Positions 20,790-29,580 of a stretch of DNA of 44,535 bases are shown piece after piece (within the stretch, counting starts at the first letter, position 1; each line of letters begins with the position of its first letter). The stretch is from Nocardia sp. BSTN01 (GTDB lineage Bacteria > Actinomycetota > Actinomycetes > Mycobacteriales > Mycobacteriaceae). The stretch spans positions 1 to 44,535 of the forward strand of contig NZ_JADKYP010000053.1 in assembly GCF_015354405.1 (NCBI RefSeq). Direction: 5' to 3'. Both the position numbers and the translations under genes were made by a program. The notes beneath the pieces are model-generated. The model saw nothing but the letters and a program-made list of their open reading frames with translations. It had not been told where the DNA came from and did no database searches.

Positions 20790-22148
20790 CTAGAGCGGCG
20801 GCAGTCGCAGCAGCGCCGCCACCGCCTTCGAGGCGCTCTGAACAGCGCTTTCCATGGTGGCCGACCAGTCGGTGCGGGTCCAGTCCCCCGCCAGCATCAG
20901 TGTGGGCACCGAGGTGCGCTGATCCGGCCGCAACCCGTCGGTGCCGAGGGCCTGGGAAAAGGTCGCCTTCGGCATCTTGACCACATGACCGTGCACCACC
21001 CGCGCATCAGCCGCGTCGGGGTAGTAGCGGCGCAGCAGTGCCATCTGCTCGTCGAGGATGTCGTCGCTGCTCTTGTGGATCTGCTCGTAGGCGCCGCTGG
21101 TGGTCAGGCAGTAGAGCCAGGTGCCGTCCGGTTCGCGGCCGTGCATGCGCTGCCGGTCGAACACCTCGTCGATCACCCCGGTTCCGCCGATGATCGCCTC
21201 CATCGCGCTGCGGGTGCCGAGCGGGCGGTCCAGATACAGATTGGTGCTGACGATCGGGGTGGCACCCAATTTGTCTGCGGCGGCGTAGATTTCGGCGTGT
21301 TCGGGCAGATCGTCGAGCAGGCCGTGGATCCGGGAATTGGGTACGGCGCAGATCACGGCATCGGCCGGGACCGTGCTGCCGTCCACCAGATCGACACCGG
21401 TCACCGCCCCGTCCTCGATCCGGATCCGGTCCGCCACCGCGCGATAGCGGACCTCGACGCCGTGGCGGCGGAACACGTCCTCCGCACCGGTGATGTAGAG
21501 CGTATCGAGGTCGACGGTCGGATAGCCGATGGTGACCGCGCGCCGATCCCGCACCCCCAGCCGAATGCCGGTGGCCAGCACATCGGCGAAGACCTTCGCG
21601 CATTCGCGCTGCACCGGCTCGGCAGCGATGCCCAGCGCGAGCCAATCCCACAGCGCTTCACGGGCTTTCGCGGGCATACCGATGCGCTCGAACCACTGCT
21701 CGGTGGTGATGTCGGCCAGATCCGCGGGCTGGAACAGACATTGCAGACCCAGCCGCATCGTCGCCCGCGCCGCGGCCAGTCGCTCACCCAGCCCGGCATC
21801 CGGATGGGCGCCCAGCAAGGTGCCGAACGCCCGGATACCTCTGGTGTGCAACGCCGTTGCGCGACCGTCCGGCCAGCGCAGCGTGCCTCCGGCGGGGAAT
21901 TCCAGGTACTTCTCGGTGCCGACGCTCGCGAGGTACCGGAAGAGGTGGTGGTATCCGCTGGCGATCACATGCTGGCCGTTGTCGGGAGTATCGCCGACCT
22001 CGGCGACAGTCATCGCCTGGGTGCGACCACCGAGCCGGGCCCGGCGTTCCAGCAGTGTCACTCGCTTGCCGGCCTCGGCCAGCCAGACGGCCGAGGCCAG
22101 CCCGGCCAGACCGCCACCGATCACCACGAACCGACGAGCGTCGTTCAT
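20790..22148 (-). CDS. FAD-dependent desaturase/hydroxysqualene dehydroxylase-like oxidoreductase
   Basis: 452 residues from ATG 22148 with GGAGGA at 5 bases. N-terminal FAD-binding GGGLAGLASAVWLAEAGK is followed by LLERRARLGGRTQAM, and the C-terminal FAD motif is LAGDWTRTDWSATMESAV. Together these match the phytoene-desaturase/HpnE group. HpnE converts hydroxysqualene to squalene; related proteins desaturate carotenoids. No hpnC, hpnD, crtB or cyclase gene is nearby, so the substrate cannot be assigned from context. Confidence 0.85.
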   Translation of the reverse strand: MNDARRFVVIGGGLAGLASAVWLAEAGKRVTLLERRARLGGRTQAMTVAEVGDTPDNGQHVIASGYHHLFRYLASVGTEKYLEFPAGGTLRWPDGRATALHTRGIRAFGTLLGAHPDAGLGERLAAARATMRLGLQCLFQPADLADITTEQWFERIGMPAKAREALWDWLALGIAAEPVQRECAKVFADVLATGIRLGVRDRRAVTIGYPTVDLDTLYITGAEDVFRRHGVEVRYRAVADRIRIEDGAVTGVDLVDGSTVPADAVICAVPNSRIHGLLDDLPEHAEIYAAADKLGATPIVSTNLYLDRPLGTRSAMEAIIGGTGVIDEVFDRQRMHGREPDGTWLYCLTTSGAYEQIHKSSDDILDEQMALLRRYYPDAADARVVHGHVVKMPKATFSQALGTDGLRPDQRTSVPTLMLAGDWTRTDWSATMESAVQSASKAVAALLRLPPL

Positions 22149-22360
22149 CCGATCCTCCGTGTGCAACAGCGAGTTTCGACCCGCGGCGACCGCGATCCGA
22201 AGGCCGAGCCGCACAGAGCGGGTTCCGATCACTGTAGGCAGGTCACCATCGACGGTCAACGGTGAGCGAAAAGATGTCACATTCTCTCACCCGGCGCATG
22301 CTCCGTCGGCCGTCGGCGAGGGAGAATGGTCGCCTCAACTCGACAAGATCCGGAGTCGCA

Positions 22361-22645
22361 ATGCAATTCATGGTTCTCTCCCGCCGGCGCACCGAGACGT
22401 TCAGCGATGCGGACTTCGAGGAGGTGCTCCCGGCTGAAACCGACCATGTTCGCAAGCTCTACCTCGACGGCGTGGTCCGCCAGATCTGGCTGCGCGGCGA
22501 TATCGCCGGCGCCTGCTTCACGATCGAGGCGGCCGATGCCGAACAGGCGAATACCATCGTCGCGCAACTGCCCATGGCCGCGGCCGGAGTTTCCGAATTC
22601 ACCGTGATCCCGCTGAGCCCCTACCGCGGGTTCGGCGGGGCCTAG
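22361..22645 (+). CDS. YCII/muconolactone-isomerase-like small protein
   Basis: 94 residues, ATG preceded by GGAG at 6 bases. The MQFMVLSRRRTETF start, central strand LDGVVRQIWLRGDIAGACFTIEA and end VIPLSPYRGF suggest the ferredoxin-like dimeric alpha/beta barrel shared by YCII and muconolactone isomerases. No catalytic claim can be made. Divergent from the desaturase-like gene. Confidence 0.75.
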   Translation: MQFMVLSRRRTETFSDADFEEVLPAETDHVRKLYLDGVVRQIWLRGDIAGACFTIEAADAEQANTIVAQLPMAAAGVSEFTVIPLSPYRGFGGA

Positions 22646-22672
22646 CGGAGTGCACGGTGGCGCGGCGCACGC

Positions 22673-23512
22673 CTACTTGAGCATGCTGCCCGCGTCGACG
22701 GTCACCGGCAGGCCGGTGATGTAGCGCGATTCGTCCGAGGCCAGGAACAGCACCGCGTTGCTGATATCCACCGGCTCCACCCAGCCGACCGGCAGCACGT
22801 GCATGAACTTCGCCACCGGTTCGAAATCCTCGACGCCCGGATTCTCCAGATCCGGGCGGAACATCTTCATCGTGCCCTCGTTCATGAACATCGGGGTGTT
22901 GACGTTGGTCGGGTGCACGGAATTGACCCTGATCGAATTCGCGCCCAGTTCGACCGCGAAGGTCCGCATCAGGCCGACCACACCGTGCTTGGCGGCGACG
23001 TAATGCCCGGTGTTCGGATAGGCCTTGAGTCCGCCGACCGAACTGGTCAGGATGATCGAGCCACCGTTTCCGCCGGAAATCAGGTGCGGTACACCGGCTT
23101 TCACCGTCTTCCAGACCCCTTCCAGGTTGATGCCGATCATCGTGTTCCAGTCCTGCTCGCTGGTTTCGGCCAGGGTCGCACCCCCGTTGCCGATGCCGGC
23201 GTTCGCCACGATGATGTCGAGCCGGCCCAACTGCTCGACCCCGTTGTCCACGGCGGCCTTCAACGCGTCGAAATCGCGGACGTCGACCTCGGCGGTGACG
23301 ATGCGGCGCCCGAGACCCTTCACCAGCTCCACCGTCTCCGCCAGATCGGCCGGGGTCGAGGACGGAATCAGATCGGTGCCGCTCACCGGTTTGCAGACGT
23401 CGACGGCGATGATGTCGGCGCCCTCCTCCGCGAGCCGCACCGCATGACTTCGTCCCTGGCCGCGTGCCGCACCAGTGATGAAGGCGACCTTGCCCTCTAC
23501 CCGCCCAGCCAT
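22673..23512 (-). CDS. Mycofactocin-coupled SDR family oxidoreductase
   Basis: 279 residues. The cofactor motif TGAARGQGRSHAVRLAEEGADIIAVD, the NAGIG motif, catalytic Ser in LTSSVGG and YVAAKHG (YxxxK) are present. The RGQGRSHA variant and the insertion after VDVCKPVSGTD mark the mycofactocin-associated SDR subfamily (carveol dehydrogenase-like), which keeps its nicotinamide tightly bound and is thought to pass electrons to mycofactocin. Substrates are typically secondary alcohols. An inverted repeat lies about 95 bases upstream. Confidence 0.92.
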   Translation of the reverse strand: MAGRVEGKVAFITGAARGQGRSHAVRLAEEGADIIAVDVCKPVSGTDLIPSSTPADLAETVELVKGLGRRIVTAEVDVRDFDALKAAVDNGVEQLGRLDIIVANAGIGNGGATLAETSEQDWNTMIGINLEGVWKTVKAGVPHLISGGNGGSIILTSSVGGLKAYPNTGHYVAAKHGVVGLMRTFAVELGANSIRVNSVHPTNVNTPMFMNEGTMKMFRPDLENPGVEDFEPVAKFMHVLPVGWVEPVDISNAVLFLASDESRYITGLPVTVDAGSMLK

Positions 23513-23604
23513 AACGCACCTCGTTCATTGCCACTCGAGCACACCGATGCCCGATGTCGGATTGCCGACCACCCGCGCCGAGCGATCGCTCACTTGCTAA
23601 TGGG

Positions 23605-23623
23605 ATTCTCCAACATCGAGAAT
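23605..23623. promoter_or_regulatory. Candidate operator upstream of the mycofactocin-type SDR gene
   Basis: ATTCTC-N7-GAGAAT is a perfect inverted repeat, and the palindrome AGCGATCGCT lies at 23581-23590. Both sit in the SDR upstream region. TetR-type regulators often control this subfamily, but none is adjacent. Confidence 0.35.
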
Positions 23624-23652
23624 GAAATTTCCACACCCGGCGCCCGTGCGGT

Positions 23653-24351
23653 TCAGTGGCCGGCGCTCGCCTGCTGCCGGATCCACCGCAGCAGGGTGGG
23701 ATTGCCGGAATCTGTGGTGATCACCCCAACCGCGGCGCGGACGAAGCGACCCTCGGTGACGGCGGCCAGCATGCTCGCGGCGAGATCGCTACGGGCGGTG
23801 AATATCCCGTCGGCGTGCCCCTCGACCATCGTGTAATCGGTGACGTCGGGACGGTCGTAGAGTCCGCTCGGGCGCACCACCGTCCAGTCCCGATCACTGT
23901 CGCGCAGCAGCGCTTCCATCCGCCGCATATCGTCGTACAGCGTCTTGCCCGCCACCCGCGTCACATACGGCACCAGCAGCCGGTTGAAGAGGAAGCCGCC
24001 CTCGCTGTAGGGGCGCGGATCGACCCCGGCCGAACTCACCACCACGATCCGGCGCACGCCGTGGCGCCGCATCGCCGTCACGATGTTCGACACACCGTCG
24101 GAGTAGGTGGTGATCGGTTCCTTGCTCGGCGGCACCCCGAGCGCGGACAGCACCGCATCCCGCCCCTTCACCGCGGTGTCGACCGCCCCCGGATCGAGGA
24201 CATCGGCGCCGATCACCTCGAGCCGATCATCGCGCAGCGGGAATTCGCCCGGCCGCCGCGTCACCGCCGCGACCTGATGCCCGGCCGCCAGAGCCTGGGC
24301 GGTGAGCCGGCGACCGGTGGGACCGTTGGCCCCGAAAATCGTGATACGCAT
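23653..24351 (-). CDS. NAD(P)H-binding NmrA/SDR-like protein
   Basis: 232 residues from ATG 24351 with GGAAAG upstream. The Rossmann motif is MRITIFGANGPTGRRLTAQAL, followed by VAAVTRRPGEFP, VIGADVLDPGAVDTAVKGRDAVLSALG and VVRPSGLYDRP, typical of atypical SDRs (NmrA-like, biliverdin-reductase-B-like). The YxxxK motif is absent (YDDMRRME), so it may be a redox sensor or a reductase of unknown substrate. The upstream frame to 24480 is unlikely coding. Confidence 0.88.
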   Translation of the reverse strand: MRITIFGANGPTGRRLTAQALAAGHQVAAVTRRPGEFPLRDDRLEVIGADVLDPGAVDTAVKGRDAVLSALGVPPSKEPITTYSDGVSNIVTAMRRHGVRRIVVVSSAGVDPRPYSEGGFLFNRLLVPYVTRVAGKTLYDDMRRMEALLRDSDRDWTVVRPSGLYDRPDVTDYTMVEGHADGIFTARSDLAASMLAAVTEGRFVRAAVGVITTDSGNPTLLRWIRQQASAGH

Positions 24352-24600
24352 GGTCTTTCCTTCGGACAGAGGAGGCGGACCGGCGACGGCGAGACAGCCG
24401 CCGAACCCTCGTTGCCTGGACGCACACAAGACGCCCGCCGCGCTCATCGCGTAACAACCCGCGACGGTGATCTGCATCACCGGCGGTGGTCACCGATTGC
24501 TCCGTGACGTCTACGTCGGCGCAGCGGCGTGCCGCAGGCAAACGGTAGGCTCTTCACCGCTTGTCGGATCGAAGGGCCGTCTCGGCGGGGAGGGATTGGG

Positions 24601-25305
24601 ATGAGGCTGTCGATGGGGAAGGCCGCCGATATACGAACGAACAGGCGCGGATCGGTCTGGAGGATCTCCGGCACGTCCGGCCGGCCGGACGGACACGGAA
24701 ACACCGGGCCCGCAATCGCTCCCGTCTACGCGGAGCGCGATATGCCCGCAGACGGATTCGCGGAATACGACGACCTGCGCAAACAGGGTGGCCGGGCCTT
24801 CGTCCTCTGGGCGGACACCGACCGGCGCCGAATGTTCGCTCGCGTCGTCACCAAGAGTGCCGAACGCCGCGGAACCGCACACTTCGACATCCTGGGCGCC
24901 GCGGGCGAACCCGTCGGCACCGTGGTTCGGGAGCCGGGATGCCGTGGCGGACGGTTCCGCACGCGCTGGACGGTCACCCCGGTGGGCCGCGAACCGCTCG
25001 TCGGCCACAAAGGCCAGTCCGGCTGGTGGGTCGTGTGGTGGCTGTTCTTCCCGATCCAACTGGCCCTCGGCGTACTCATCGTCGCGTCGATCTTCCTCGG
25101 CGGCGGCGACGGCGACCTCGCTCGCATGCCCCGCCGGATCCGCTGGCGCGACAACGCGAACGGCACGGTGCCGCTGGACTTCTCCGACGACGTCCTGCGC
25201 GTCGACGGCCACTGGGATCCACGGCTGGTGACGAGCCTTCTCGCACTGCTCGCCACTTATCCGGGGCTGCTCGGCACGTCCGCGTGGGATACGGGGCGGG
25301 ACTGA
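24601..25305 (+). CDS. Hypothetical protein with one membrane hairpin
   Basis: 234 residues from ATG 24601, preceded by GGGAGGG. A basic soluble N-terminal half carries beta-like FVLWADTDRRRMFARVVTKSAE and FDILGAAGEPVGTVVREPG. A hydrophobic segment WWVVWWLFFPIQLALGVLIVASIFL lies at about residues 142-166, and a soluble tail ends in LLALLATYPGLLGTSAW. No family recognised; the layout resembles membrane-tethered proteins of unknown function in Nocardia. Converges on the GAP-family gene with 8 bases between stops. Confidence 0.75.
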   Translation: MRLSMGKAADIRTNRRGSVWRISGTSGRPDGHGNTGPAIAPVYAERDMPADGFAEYDDLRKQGGRAFVLWADTDRRRMFARVVTKSAERRGTAHFDILGAAGEPVGTVVREPGCRGGRFRTRWTVTPVGREPLVGHKGQSGWWVVWWLFFPIQLALGVLIVASIFLGGGDGDLARMPRRIRWRDNANGTVPLDFSDDVLRVDGHWDPRLVTSLLALLATYPGLLGTSAWDTGRD

Positions 25306-25313
25306 ACCGCAGG

Positions 25314-25994
25314 CTATCCCGACGTCAAGGCTTCGATCGCCCGGCCGATCAGCATCGTTCCCACGAGGACCAGCAGCACCATCATCACGGTTCGATCGTT
25401 GGCGACCAACCAGGTCTTGGTGGTGGCCAGGGGTCGGTCGAGCCGATCGCCCGCGACCAGGTAGGCGGCGACCGGCGCGATGCACGAGGCCAGCGCGATC
25501 ACGAGGAAGATCGCACCGGCGCCCAGCGCTCTGGGCGCCGAAAGCCGCGCCTCCGCGATATCGAGCCCGCCCATGACGGCGGGCACGAGCGTGCTGACAT
25601 CGACGATCACGAACGCCACGCCGAGTCCGAAGGCGCCCACCGGAGTCACGCGGTCGACTCGGTCCCACAGTTTCCGCGGCTTCTCCTCGCCGCGTGTGCG
25701 CTGGTACCCGAACCACACCGCGATACCGAGCAGCCCGATCCCGCAGCAGAGCCGGATGAGCGAGGTCGCGGTCGAGGCGTGATGCGGATGCAGATGTTCG
25801 GCGGCGGACGCGCCGATCAGCAGCGCCACCGCGGCGACGAGCACCGCGAATCCGCAGATCCGCCCGAGCAGATATCCGCTGCTCTTCGCTCGCGCCTGCC
25901 CGGACACCAGCATCAGCACCGCGACGATCAGCGGCAGCGGACTCACCGCGATCGCGGCGGCCAATGGCAGGGTCCTGCCGATCACGGTGCCCAT
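25314..25994 (-). CDS. GAP-family (Sap-like) integral membrane protein
   Basis: 226 residues from ATG 25994 with AGGAA upstream. Six membrane helices, beginning LPLAAAIAVSPLPLIVAVLMLVSG, with a conserved SPxP helix and a cytoplasmic loop rich in charged residues (RTRGEEKPRKLWDRVDR). This fits the peptidoglycolipid-addressing (GAP/Sap) family, which in mycobacteria is linked to surface export of glycopeptidolipids and related lipids. The divergent gene is an amidohydrolase. Confidence 0.82.
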   Translation of the reverse strand: MGTVIGRTLPLAAAIAVSPLPLIVAVLMLVSGQARAKSSGYLLGRICGFAVLVAAVALLIGASAAEHLHPHHASTATSLIRLCCGIGLLGIAVWFGYQRTRGEEKPRKLWDRVDRVTPVGAFGLGVAFVIVDVSTLVPAVMGGLDIAEARLSAPRALGAGAIFLVIALASCIAPVAAYLVAGDRLDRPLATTKTWLVANDRTVMMVLLVLVGTMLIGRAIEALTSG

Positions 25995-26041
25995 CCGCCG
26001 TTCCTTTCGCCCCACCCGAGCGAATATTTGCCAAGAACTCG

Positions 26042-26058
26042 CTGTAATGTGGTTACAG
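26042..26058. promoter_or_regulatory. Candidate operator between the GAP-family and amidohydrolase genes
   Basis: CTGTAA-TGTGG-TTACAG is a perfect 6+5+6 inverted repeat in the 177-base divergent region. It is AT-richer than its surroundings, as expected for a regulator site. No regulator gene is adjacent. Confidence 0.45.
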
Positions 26059-26171
26059 GTTCGAAACTGCGACCATTTCCGCCAATCTAGCTGGGACTAT
26101 AGGCCATACTTGAGGCCCTCAGCTGGAATTGCCAGAGATTCCCTAGTCGGTATTTCGGATATGGAGGCGCG

Positions 26172-27797
26172 ATGTCGGCCGCCGATCTCGTAGTCCTGGG
26201 CACCACGGTCACCGTCGACGAGCGCCGACCGCGCGCGCAGGGTGTGGCGGTCGCCGGCGGCCGGATCGCCGCTGTCGGCAGCCGGAAGGAACTGAGGTCG
26301 TGGATCGCGGACGCGACCGAAGTGGTGGACATCGGCGAGGGGTGCCTGCTGCCCGGATTCGTGGAGGCCCACGGGCATCCGCTGATGGAAGCGATCGTGC
26401 TCTCGGACCGGATGGTCGATATCCGGCCGGTCACCACGACCGACGCCGGCCGGGTCGTCGACGCGATCCGGCGGGAGGTCGCGGACCGCGGACCCGAGGG
26501 CGCCTACCTGGTGGGATGGGATCCGTTGTTGCAGCACGGACTTCCGGAGCCGACCCTGGCCTGGTTGGACGATATCGCGCCCGCCCACCCGCTGGTCGTT
26601 CTGCACAATTCCGGACACCTCGCCTACTTCAATTCGGCTGCGGCACAACAGGCCGGCATCGACCACACGACACCGAACCCGAAGGGCGCCGCCTTCGGCC
26701 ACGATGCCGAGGGTGCGCTGGACGGCCGCGCCTACGAGACGGGTGCGGTATTTCCACTGGTGGCCGGGGCCATCGCCAATCCCGCCGCCTACCCCGCGAT
26801 GCTGCGCGCCGAATGTGCGCGGCTGAACCGGGCGGGACTGACGACGTGTTCGGAAATGGCGTTCAGTCCACGATTTCGCCCGGTGCTCGAGGGGATGCGC
26901 GCCGCCGACGAGCTGACCGTCCGGTTCCGGACCTACGAGATCTCCAACCCGGACATGACCACCGCGGTGACGCCCGGTGCCGGCGACGACATGCTGCGAC
27001 AGGTCGGCATCAAGATCTGGGTCGACGGCTCACCGTGGATCGGCAATATCGCGCTGTCGTTCCCGTACCTCGACACCGACGCCACTCGCACCATCGGTGT
27101 CATCCCCGGCTCGTGCGGCCACGCCAACTACACCGCCGACCAGCTGCGCGAGATCGTGCACGCGTATTTCCCCCAGGGCTGGCCGATGGCCTGCCACGCG
27201 ATGGGCGATGTCGCGATCGACATGATCCTCGATGTCTACGCCGACGTCCTGGACCGGTATCCGCGCACCGATCACCGGCTGCGCCTGGAACATTGCAGCG
27301 CGATCCGGCCCGACCAGCTCCGCCGCGCCGCCGAACTCGGCGTGACGTGCAGCTTCTTCGTCGACCAAATCCATTACTGGGGCGATGTTCTCGTGGACGG
27401 CCTGTTCGGACCCGAACACGGTTCGCTCTGGATGCCGGCGGGCAGCGCCGTGGCGGCCGGACTGCGGATCTCGTTGCACAACGATCCTCCGGTCACTCCG
27501 GAAGAACCGTTGCGCAACATCAGCGTCGCGGTGACACGGACGGCGCCGAGCGGTCGCGTCCTGGCCCCGCAGGAGCGATTGACCGTCGAGCAGGCGATCC
27601 GGGCGCAGACGATAGATGCCGCATGGCAACTGTTCTCGGACGACGTCATCGGATCGCTCGAGGTCGGTAAGTACGCGGATATGGTCGTGCTGTCCGACGA
27701 TCCCTGGGCAGTCGCGCCCGAAGACATCGCAGCCTTGGAGGTTCGGGCGACCTATCTGGCGGGACGACTCGTGAGCGACCGCGTGCCCCAAACCTGA
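26172..27797 (+). CDS. YtcJ-like amidohydrolase
   Basis: 541 residues, ATG after GGAGG. The N-terminal beta domain (LVVLGTTVTVDERRPRAQGVAV) leads to the metal-binding motif LLPGFVEAHGHP (HxH). Later metal or substrate residues appear in CHAMGDVAID, RLRLEHCSAI and LHNDPPVTP. The C-terminus ends in the usual LEVGKYADMVVLSDDP strand. These zinc- or iron-dependent hydrolases act on amides, formamides or cyclic ureas; substrate unknown. Confidence 0.9.
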   Translation: MSAADLVVLGTTVTVDERRPRAQGVAVAGGRIAAVGSRKELRSWIADATEVVDIGEGCLLPGFVEAHGHPLMEAIVLSDRMVDIRPVTTTDAGRVVDAIRREVADRGPEGAYLVGWDPLLQHGLPEPTLAWLDDIAPAHPLVVLHNSGHLAYFNSAAAQQAGIDHTTPNPKGAAFGHDAEGALDGRAYETGAVFPLVAGAIANPAAYPAMLRAECARLNRAGLTTCSEMAFSPRFRPVLEGMRAADELTVRFRTYEISNPDMTTAVTPGAGDDMLRQVGIKIWVDGSPWIGNIALSFPYLDTDATRTIGVIPGSCGHANYTADQLREIVHAYFPQGWPMACHAMGDVAIDMILDVYADVLDRYPRTDHRLRLEHCSAIRPDQLRRAAELGVTCSFFVDQIHYWGDVLVDGLFGPEHGSLWMPAGSAVAAGLRISLHNDPPVTPEEPLRNISVAVTRTAPSGRVLAPQERLTVEQAIRAQTIDAAWQLFSDDVIGSLEVGKYADMVVLSDDPWAVAPEDIAALEVRATYLAGRLVSDRVPQT

Positions 27798-27828
27798 TCG
27801 GCGCGGGCCGAATTCGCGAGCGTATCGC

Positions 27829-28194
27829 TCACAACCACACGGTGGACAACCACGCGGCGATGACGGCGAGTACCAGCAGGACGACATTCAGGCCGATCAG
27901 CTTCACCTCGCCGCGGCGCAGATGCAGCACGAGCGCACCGACCTGCACCAGCGCCAATCCGACGGCGGCCACGAGCGCGAGAACCACGGCGATGCCGGTC
28001 AGCGGCGGCAGGATCAGCCCGGCCGCGGCGAGCACCTCGCTCACACCGATGCCGCGCACCAGCCCCAGTGGCACGGTATCGATCCACCCCATCATCGGCC
28101 GGAGCTGATCCTTCGACCGCAGAATCTTGATTCCGCCCGAGTAGAGGTAGAACACCGCCAGCAGCGCCCCGACGATCCAGTACGCGATTTCCAC
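27829..28194 (-). CDS. DoxX-family membrane protein
   Basis: 121 residues with four membrane helices: AYWIVGALLAVFYLYSGGIKI, then PLGLVRGIGVSEVLAAAGLILPP, VVLALVAAVGLALVQVGALVLHLRRGE and a C-terminal helix. The FYLYSGGIKI and EVLAAAGLILP motifs are typical of short DoxX/DoxD relatives. In mycobacteria a DoxX protein works with SodA and SseA in thiol homeostasis; this short version has no assigned role. Divergent from the MpaB-type gene. Confidence 0.85.
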   Translation of the reverse strand: MEIAYWIVGALLAVFYLYSGGIKILRSKDQLRPMMGWIDTVPLGLVRGIGVSEVLAAAGLILPPLTGIAVVLALVAAVGLALVQVGALVLHLRRGEVKLIGLNVVLLVLAVIAAWLSTVWL

Positions 28195-28270
28195 CGCAGC
28201 CTCCCAAGTTACGAACAGTAAGCAGCAGCATCATCCGCCGGAATAGTGCAGCAGCGCATCTGCGCCTCAC

Positions 28271-28321
28271 TTCTGGCAGGCGACCTTGCCAAAAACGAAT
28301 TTCTGGTAGAGGATCTTGCCA
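28271..28321. promoter_or_regulatory. Tandem TetR-type operators before the MpaB-type oxygenase gene
   Basis: Two 21-base units 30 bases apart (28271-28291 and 28301-28321) share TTCTGG at the left and CTTGCCA at the right. Each is an inverted repeat TGGYA-N8-TGCCA, perfect in the first and with one mismatch in the second. The second ends 22 bases before the GTG start, so a bound repressor would cover the promoter. GGAGG follows at 28332-28338. Confidence 0.6.
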
Positions 28322-28343
28322 GATCTTCGATGAGGAGGACCCC

Positions 28344-29567
28344 GTGACGCCCACCGTTCCGCTGCGGCACCCGAGCGCACCGCGCCCCGTTCCGGGCCCC
28401 GGCCTGGGCACCCTCGCCCGGATGCTCGGGCTCAGCACACCGGGCCCGGAGGAATTTCGCGAGCTGGGCGAGGCCCTGACCGTGGGCGACCGGCCGATGG
28501 ACGAGCTCGTCGAGTGGATGTACCGCGAGGGGATGGCCACTACCCGGCCGCTGTTCGAACGCGCCCTGCGGGAGGGCATCGCCGCGGTGCCGGAAGCCCC
28601 GGAGCCGCTGCGCGAATTCTTCGAATACGTCGAAACGGTGCCCGAGTGGGTCGATCGGCGAAAGATCCGCCATGCCGAGCGCGTCTCCTGTCTCGGCGGC
28701 CGCGACGGGATCTACGTCGCCCGCGACATGTCGTTCCTCGGCGGCTACCTGGCCTCCGGTTTCAACAAGACCCTGCTGCGCACCGGCGCCTTGGAGAAAG
28801 GCCCGGCGAAACGGTTCGCCGAGACCACTCAGTGGGCGATGGATGTCACCGCACCCGGCGGAATGGCATTGCGGGGCAGCGGTTTTCGCTCGACCGTGCA
28901 CGTCCGGCTGATCCATTCGCTGGTGCGCCGGCACGTGGCCGCGATGCCGGACTGGCGGGCCGAGGAGTGGGGACTGCCGATCAATCAGACCGATATGGCC
29001 GCCACACTGGTCGGCGCGGTGATCGCTCCGATGATCGGCGCCATCGGCATGGGAGTCGTGATCACGCCCCGCGACGCGGACGCCATGGCCCATCTCGCCC
29101 GCTACGTCGGCTGGGTGATGGGTGTCGAGGAACGCTTCCTGCCCACCGACTTTCGCGACAGCGTCCGCATTCTCTACCACACGTTGACCGCCATCACGAA
29201 CCCCGACGACACCTCCCGCCAGCTCGCGATCCCGATGCGCGACGAACCGCTCGGCTGGCACTACGACCATCTGCAGGGGCTGCGGCGACGGATCGCCCGA
29301 TCCCAGCATCTGTCGATCGCGATGATGTATCTGGGCCCGTCCGCGATGAAACGACTCGGACTGCCCAGTCGCACCCTGCCCTGGTATCCCGTGCTGCGCA
29401 TACCGATCAACCTCGCGCGGTCGGCGCGGGCCCGGCTGATTCCCGGGCAGTTCGAGCGCGTCGTAGCCGAAGGCCGGGCCGCGCAACTGTCGTTCATCCG
29501 CACCCTCGCCGGCCCCGACGCCGCGGTGATCGGCGGGTCGGCCGAGCACATCACCCCGGCCGCCTGA
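28344..29567 (+). CDS. MpaB-family (DUF2236) oxygenase-like protein
   Basis: 407 residues from GTG 28344 behind GAGGAGG. The long N-terminal region with PLRHPSAPRPVPGPGLGTLARMLGL and the core with VARDMSFLGGYLASGFNKTLLRTGAL and RVRLIHSLVRRHV-like segments place it in DUF2236, which contains the latex-clearing protein Lcp and fungal MpaB. Characterised members bind haem b and cleave C=C bonds oxidatively. Candidate haem ligands here are the His residues in RLIHSLVRRH. Upstream tandem operators suggest ligand-dependent control. Confidence 0.85.
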   Translation: MTPTVPLRHPSAPRPVPGPGLGTLARMLGLSTPGPEEFRELGEALTVGDRPMDELVEWMYREGMATTRPLFERALREGIAAVPEAPEPLREFFEYVETVPEWVDRRKIRHAERVSCLGGRDGIYVARDMSFLGGYLASGFNKTLLRTGALEKGPAKRFAETTQWAMDVTAPGGMALRGSGFRSTVHVRLIHSLVRRHVAAMPDWRAEEWGLPINQTDMAATLVGAVIAPMIGAIGMGVVITPRDADAMAHLARYVGWVMGVEERFLPTDFRDSVRILYHTLTAITNPDDTSRQLAIPMRDEPLGWHYDHLQGLRRRIARSQHLSIAMMYLGPSAMKRLGLPSRTLPWYPVLRIPINLARSARARLIPGQFERVVAEGRAAQLSFIRTLAGPDAAVIGGSAEHITPAA

Positions 29568-29580
29568 ACCGCTCGCCCGG

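Noticed and set aside
20457-22265. Open frame of about 600 codons on the plus strand
   Set aside because: Runs through the HAD gene in another frame and then antisense to the flavoprotein; composition is typical of GC-skew shadows.
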